A stretch of 64,000 nt of DNA from Segatella copri (GTDB taxonomy: Bacteria; Bacteroidota; Bacteroidia; Bacteroidales; Bacteroidaceae), in the NCBI RefSeq assembly GCF_026015295.1, contig NZ_JAPDUW010000001.1, positions 1,922,001-1,986,000 of the forward strand, written 5' to 3'. The notes under the pieces are model-generated. The model searched no databases and had not been told where the DNA came from. It was given only the letters and a program-made list of their open reading frames with translations. Position 1 is the stretch's first letter; each line of letters begins with the position of its first letter. The position numbers were made by a program, and so were the translations under genes. This document shows, piece after piece, positions 61,399 to 64,000 of this stretch.

Positions 61399-62064
61399 TT
61401 ATTTGATTCCGTGCTCCTTTTTATACGCAGCCAAGTCTTTTTCGTACTGTTCAAATTCAGCTGCATAATTGTTGATGCGATTCTTATCTATTGTTTGCAA
61501 GAAACAATCTGAACGTACATTCATCATGTTATAGCTTACAACAAACTGAATTTGATGCGTGTTAACATTATAATAGCCTTGTATAAAACTACCTTTGACA
61601 ACAGAGCCATTTGAACCATCACCATCGAAATCTGAGCCATCTTCATTTTGTCCCCAGCAAGAACCATTCTCACCTTTGAACTTAATCCAACCGCTTCCTG
61701 AATATTCTTTTTGTTCCCATGAATTCAGTTCTGTACATTTAACATCACACTTAAAATTGATGGTCATACCCATGGCACCTACAGTAAAGCCTAACAACGA
61801 TATGTTGAAAGTTTGTTTGTCAGTTCCACTCCATTGAAACTTAAATTTCGTAGGACAGCCAGTTGCAAGCAACGTTTTATCGACACCGCTCATTTCCGCT
61901 TTTGTGCTAAGAACAATGTCTCCATTCAGATAGTTTTTGGCACTTTCGACCAAAGCCTCGTCAGCATTACCTTCTGTAATTTCTTGATCAGAAGAGCAAG
62001 AAGAGACCAATATGACAGCGAAGATGGCTCCAAGAATTATCGAGATATAACGAATTGATTTCAT
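61399..62064 (-). CDS. Lipoprotein, possibly DUF4903 family
   Basis: A 221-residue lipoprotein with lipobox VILVSSC (Cys23) followed by SSDQEITEGNADEALVESAKNYLNGDIVL. The rest is beta-rich with a GENGSCWGQNEDGSDFDGDGSNGS Gly/Asp-rich loop that could bind calcium, and a Lys/Glu-rich helical end. I recall similar Bacteroidales lipoproteins as DUF4903, but that name is from memory. It starts 8 bp after the LRR lipoprotein gene and precedes the heme receptor, so an accessory role at the cell surface in heme capture is possible. Confidence 0.65.
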   Translation of the reverse strand: MKSIRYISIILGAIFAVILVSSCSSDQEITEGNADEALVESAKNYLNGDIVLSTKAEMSGVDKTLLATGCPTKFKFQWSGTDKQTFNISLLGFTVGAMGMTINFKCDVKCTELNSWEQKEYSGSGWIKFKGENGSCWGQNEDGSDFDGDGSNGSVVKGSFIQGYYNVNTHQIQFVVSYNMMNVRSDCFLQTIDKNRINNYAAEFEQYEKDLAAYKKEHGIK

Positions 62065-62072
62065 AATTATAT

Positions 62073-63509
62073 TTATTTTACCAATTTAGTCCATCTTATC
62101 GCACCGACTTTGCGATAACTCAGCCATCCGTCATCTAAGTGTTCTCTGTATTTTCTAATAAATGTTTCGGCTCCATTATCAAATACATCTTGAGAAACGG
62201 CAAGAGTTGTTTTTATATTTGTGCTTTCGAATGGTTCAAGAGTCGGTACACCAGCCATATTTGCATAAGCATGTGTCAGTTCCGGATAGACAATCTCACA
62301 ATCTCCCAAATTAAGAAGCGTGAAATAACCCAAAGCGTAAATGGATTTTAAATCAAGTTTTTTCAACGAAGGCAAGTCTCGTAACTCAATACCATCCATC
62401 ACACCACCATTGTTCATGTCAGAAAATATAATATTCTCAAGCTTTTCACAATTATTGCACACAATTAGATTCCCCAGATTATGATCAAAGTCATTGTAAT
62501 TTTGATTAGCGATAAGCGTACTGGACAAATCAAGTGAAACCAAATTGTCGTTTCCTGTTAATTTCAAATTAACGAGATTCGTAGCTTTTGACAAATCTAA
62601 TCCTTCCGTTCTTGTTTGAGTAAGCCAAAGACCTTTGATGTTGCTTCTTGGCATTACATATCCAACAGAGAATTGGCGTTTTTCATTTTCATAGCCAAAA
62701 ACGACATAATTTTCAGGATAGTAAGGATTGTTGATTACATATTCTATTCCTTCAATCGACTTAATATCACCAATATGCTCATACTGATTTGGATATACTA
62801 ATTGAAAATTAGCCATATCCATCTTAGCCATAGGTATGCTAATATCTATTTTATCATCTGCTGTAAAAATTTTAGGAAGTGCTTGCTTCAAAAATGTACG
62901 GAAATACTCGTCTGGAACTTCTCTCAAAGTATTGTACTTCTCCAAAGAGCCCTTATCATTTACCATTTGCATATCAACTGTCTTATTCTCTGCCTCATTC
63001 TGGGTATAGAAAGGCATCAAATCCTCTACATTATACTTGCAGGAAGCAGGGAGATAAAGTTTTGTAAACTCATGAAGGATGGTAGCTTTCACCTCATCAT
63101 TCTCAACCTTGGCTGTTACCAAGCCGTCGAAGTCGTAGATGTCATTGCCCTGCAAATCAAGACCTGTAATCTGTGAAGGAAGTGAAGCGATATGGAAAAC
63201 TGGACCATAGCCATTGCTGCTAAGGTTCAACTCTTTCAAATTAGGAAAAACAGAAAGTTCCTTCAAGGCAGCGGTATCAACCTTTGTGCCTGAAAGGTCG
63301 AGAGATGTGGTGCTGTTGGCTTTGTCGTCAAGGAGCATTTTGCCATTTTCATCAAACTGGTATCCCTTAGCTTTGAGGATAGTCATCAACTCTGAGTTGC
63401 TTACAGCCACATTGCTGTAAGAAGGTGCATCGTCGTCACTGCTGCAAGAAGCGAAGCCGAGGCAGAGAGCCAGGGCAGCGAGACCGATGAAATTCTTAAA
63501 AATCTTCAT
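62073..63509 (-). CDS. Leucine-rich-repeat surface lipoprotein
   Basis: A 478-residue lipoprotein with lipobox LCLGFASC (Cys22). Two blocks of short LRR-like units are visible: LTSLDLSGTKVDTAALKELSVFPNLKELNLSSNG near residues 70-100 and GLDLSKATNLVNLKLTGNDNLVSLDLSST near 300-330, the pattern of bacterial surface LRR proteins. The middle is a unique alpha/beta segment. It is the first gene of the cluster, with a canonical promoter, and is followed by the second lipoprotein and the heme receptor. The function is not known; binding a protein such as hemoglobin would suit the context, but this is inference. Confidence 0.75.
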   Translation of the reverse strand: MKIFKNFIGLAALALCLGFASCSSDDDAPSYSNVAVSNSELMTILKAKGYQFDENGKMLLDDKANSTTSLDLSGTKVDTAALKELSVFPNLKELNLSSNGYGPVFHIASLPSQITGLDLQGNDIYDFDGLVTAKVENDEVKATILHEFTKLYLPASCKYNVEDLMPFYTQNEAENKTVDMQMVNDKGSLEKYNTLREVPDEYFRTFLKQALPKIFTADDKIDISIPMAKMDMANFQLVYPNQYEHIGDIKSIEGIEYVINNPYYPENYVVFGYENEKRQFSVGYVMPRSNIKGLWLTQTRTEGLDLSKATNLVNLKLTGNDNLVSLDLSSTLIANQNYNDFDHNLGNLIVCNNCEKLENIIFSDMNNGGVMDGIELRDLPSLKKLDLKSIYALGYFTLLNLGDCEIVYPELTHAYANMAGVPTLEPFESTNIKTTLAVSQDVFDNGAETFIRKYREHLDDGWLSYRKVGAIRWTKLVK

Positions 63510-63569
63510 TGTTTTCTAAACTTTTAAAGTATTTATAATTAAAATTAAATATTATCTTGAATCAGGGTG

Positions 63570-63600
63570 CAAAGGTACATATTTCTAAGAAGGTATGCAA
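63570..63600 (-). promoter_or_regulatory. Promoter of the heme/lipoprotein cluster
   Basis: Minus strand TTG (63598-63600), 20-bp spacer, TACCTTTG (63570-63577). The -33 element lies in AGGTATGCAATACCT (63591-63605), a short imperfect palindrome that may bind an iron- or heme-responsive regulator. Confidence 0.65.
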
Positions 63601-63900
63601 TACCTAAAAATTAGGAAAATTACGAATACATCATCCTCATTTATGGGGATACAAAAGCAAAAATCATGTTTTACATGCTATTCTCCGCATACTCTAGGTA
63701 TTTTAAGCCCCGTTTCCTGTGCTTTTTCTGGTCTTCATTGATGACCGGCGCCTGCCATCATTTAAGACCCGCTGCGGTCTTCTATGATGACCGCCCTAAG
63801 GCACAAAAGGCTGTTCAGTATTCAGTATTCAGTTTTTTTCGCTGTTGTTTCCATCCGCTCTATAGATAGTATGAGGGTGTGTCATAAGTCTGAATAATAG

Positions 63901-63990
63901 TTGGCGCATAACAGTTGACCAACGCATGCACATCACCTGTTGTGCATGCGCATATCAGCTGTTATGCAAGCGCACAACAGCTGTTGTGCG
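63901..63990. repeat. Array of nested palindromes at the right edge
   Basis: Consecutive units share a CAGCTGTT/TGTGC theme: GCATGCACA...TGTGCATGC (63924-63949), near-palindrome GCATATCAGCTGTTATGC (63950-63967) and the perfect 20-bp palindrome CGCACAACAGCTGTTGTGCG (63971-63990). The remaining part of 63510-64000 holds the promoter at 63570, a small AAGACC/GGTCTT stem near 63764 and no convincing gene. Confidence 0.7.
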
Positions 63991-64000
63991 ACCGAAGATA

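Noticed and set aside
63666-63869. 67-codon frame on the plus strand at the right edge
   Set aside because: Composition is Phe/Cys/Arg-rich, it crosses small inverted repeats and has no promoter or family resemblance.
63901-63990. CRISPR array
   Set aside because: Units are palindromes without equal repeats and unique spacers, and no cas genes are in the window.

Overview
The window looks like chromosomal DNA of a gut Bacteroidales species of the Prevotella/Segatella (P. copri-like) type. The evidence is a SusC/SusD pair with a hybrid two-component regulator (HTCS), an HmuY/HmuR-like heme locus, a DUF4492-cydAB cluster, and the Bacteroidetes promoter signature (TTG/TTTG, 19-20 bp, TAnnTTTG) upstream of most genes. 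Species assignment is inference. I saw no rRNA, tRNA or CRISPR array.

Layout. 1-11.2 kb is housekeeping: an acid-phosphatase-like gene cut by the left edge, a secreted protein with a His/Lys/Asp-rich tail, a DXS-like transketolase, an HxlR regulator facing a cupin gene, an MmcQ/YjbR protein, DUF4492-cydA-cydB, a pabB-pabC pair and a metallo-beta-lactamase-fold hydrolase. 11.3-12.3 kb is a decayed patch with a 27-bp inverted repeat and a pseudogene resembling a Bacteroidales mobile-element protein. 12.3-19.8 kb holds an SLC13 permease and an AraC regulator divergent from a TolC/HlyD/MFS tripartite efflux operon, then a low-molecular-weight tyrosine phosphatase. 19.9-29.6 kb holds mnmA, an AspT/YidE-type transporter with a ThrE-type exporter, a LysR regulator, an EamA permease, and an aldose-epimerase-like gene coupled to an OPT oligopeptide transporter.

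The most interesting part is 29.7-55.1 kb. An HTCS sits beside three secreted peptidases (S9, M64 and an HELGH metalloprotease), a SusC/SusD pair and four glycosidases (GH146-like, GH97, GH43, GH127). The promoters of susC, the GH146 gene and the peptidase operon share a 21-bp-period direct repeat of WTATCGT, in each case exactly 26 bp upstream of the -7 box. Beta-L-arabinofuranosidases, an alpha-galactosidase-type GH97, a GH43 and prolyl-type peptidases under one switch suggest a locus that consumes plant hydroxyproline-rich glycoproteins (extensin or arabinogalactan protein). This is inference, but testable. A decayed Rpn-family gene lies between the peptidases and susD.

55.1-55.5 kb is a non-coding, MITE-like block with 18-bp terminal inverted repeats. 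55.5-63.5 kb is a heme/iron uptake cluster on the minus strand: LRR lipoprotein, second lipoprotein, HmuR-like receptor, HmuY-like lipoprotein, unknown membrane protein and PepSY-TM protein, with two unusual intergenic hairpins. The last 500 bp are non-coding and end in an array of nested palindromes.
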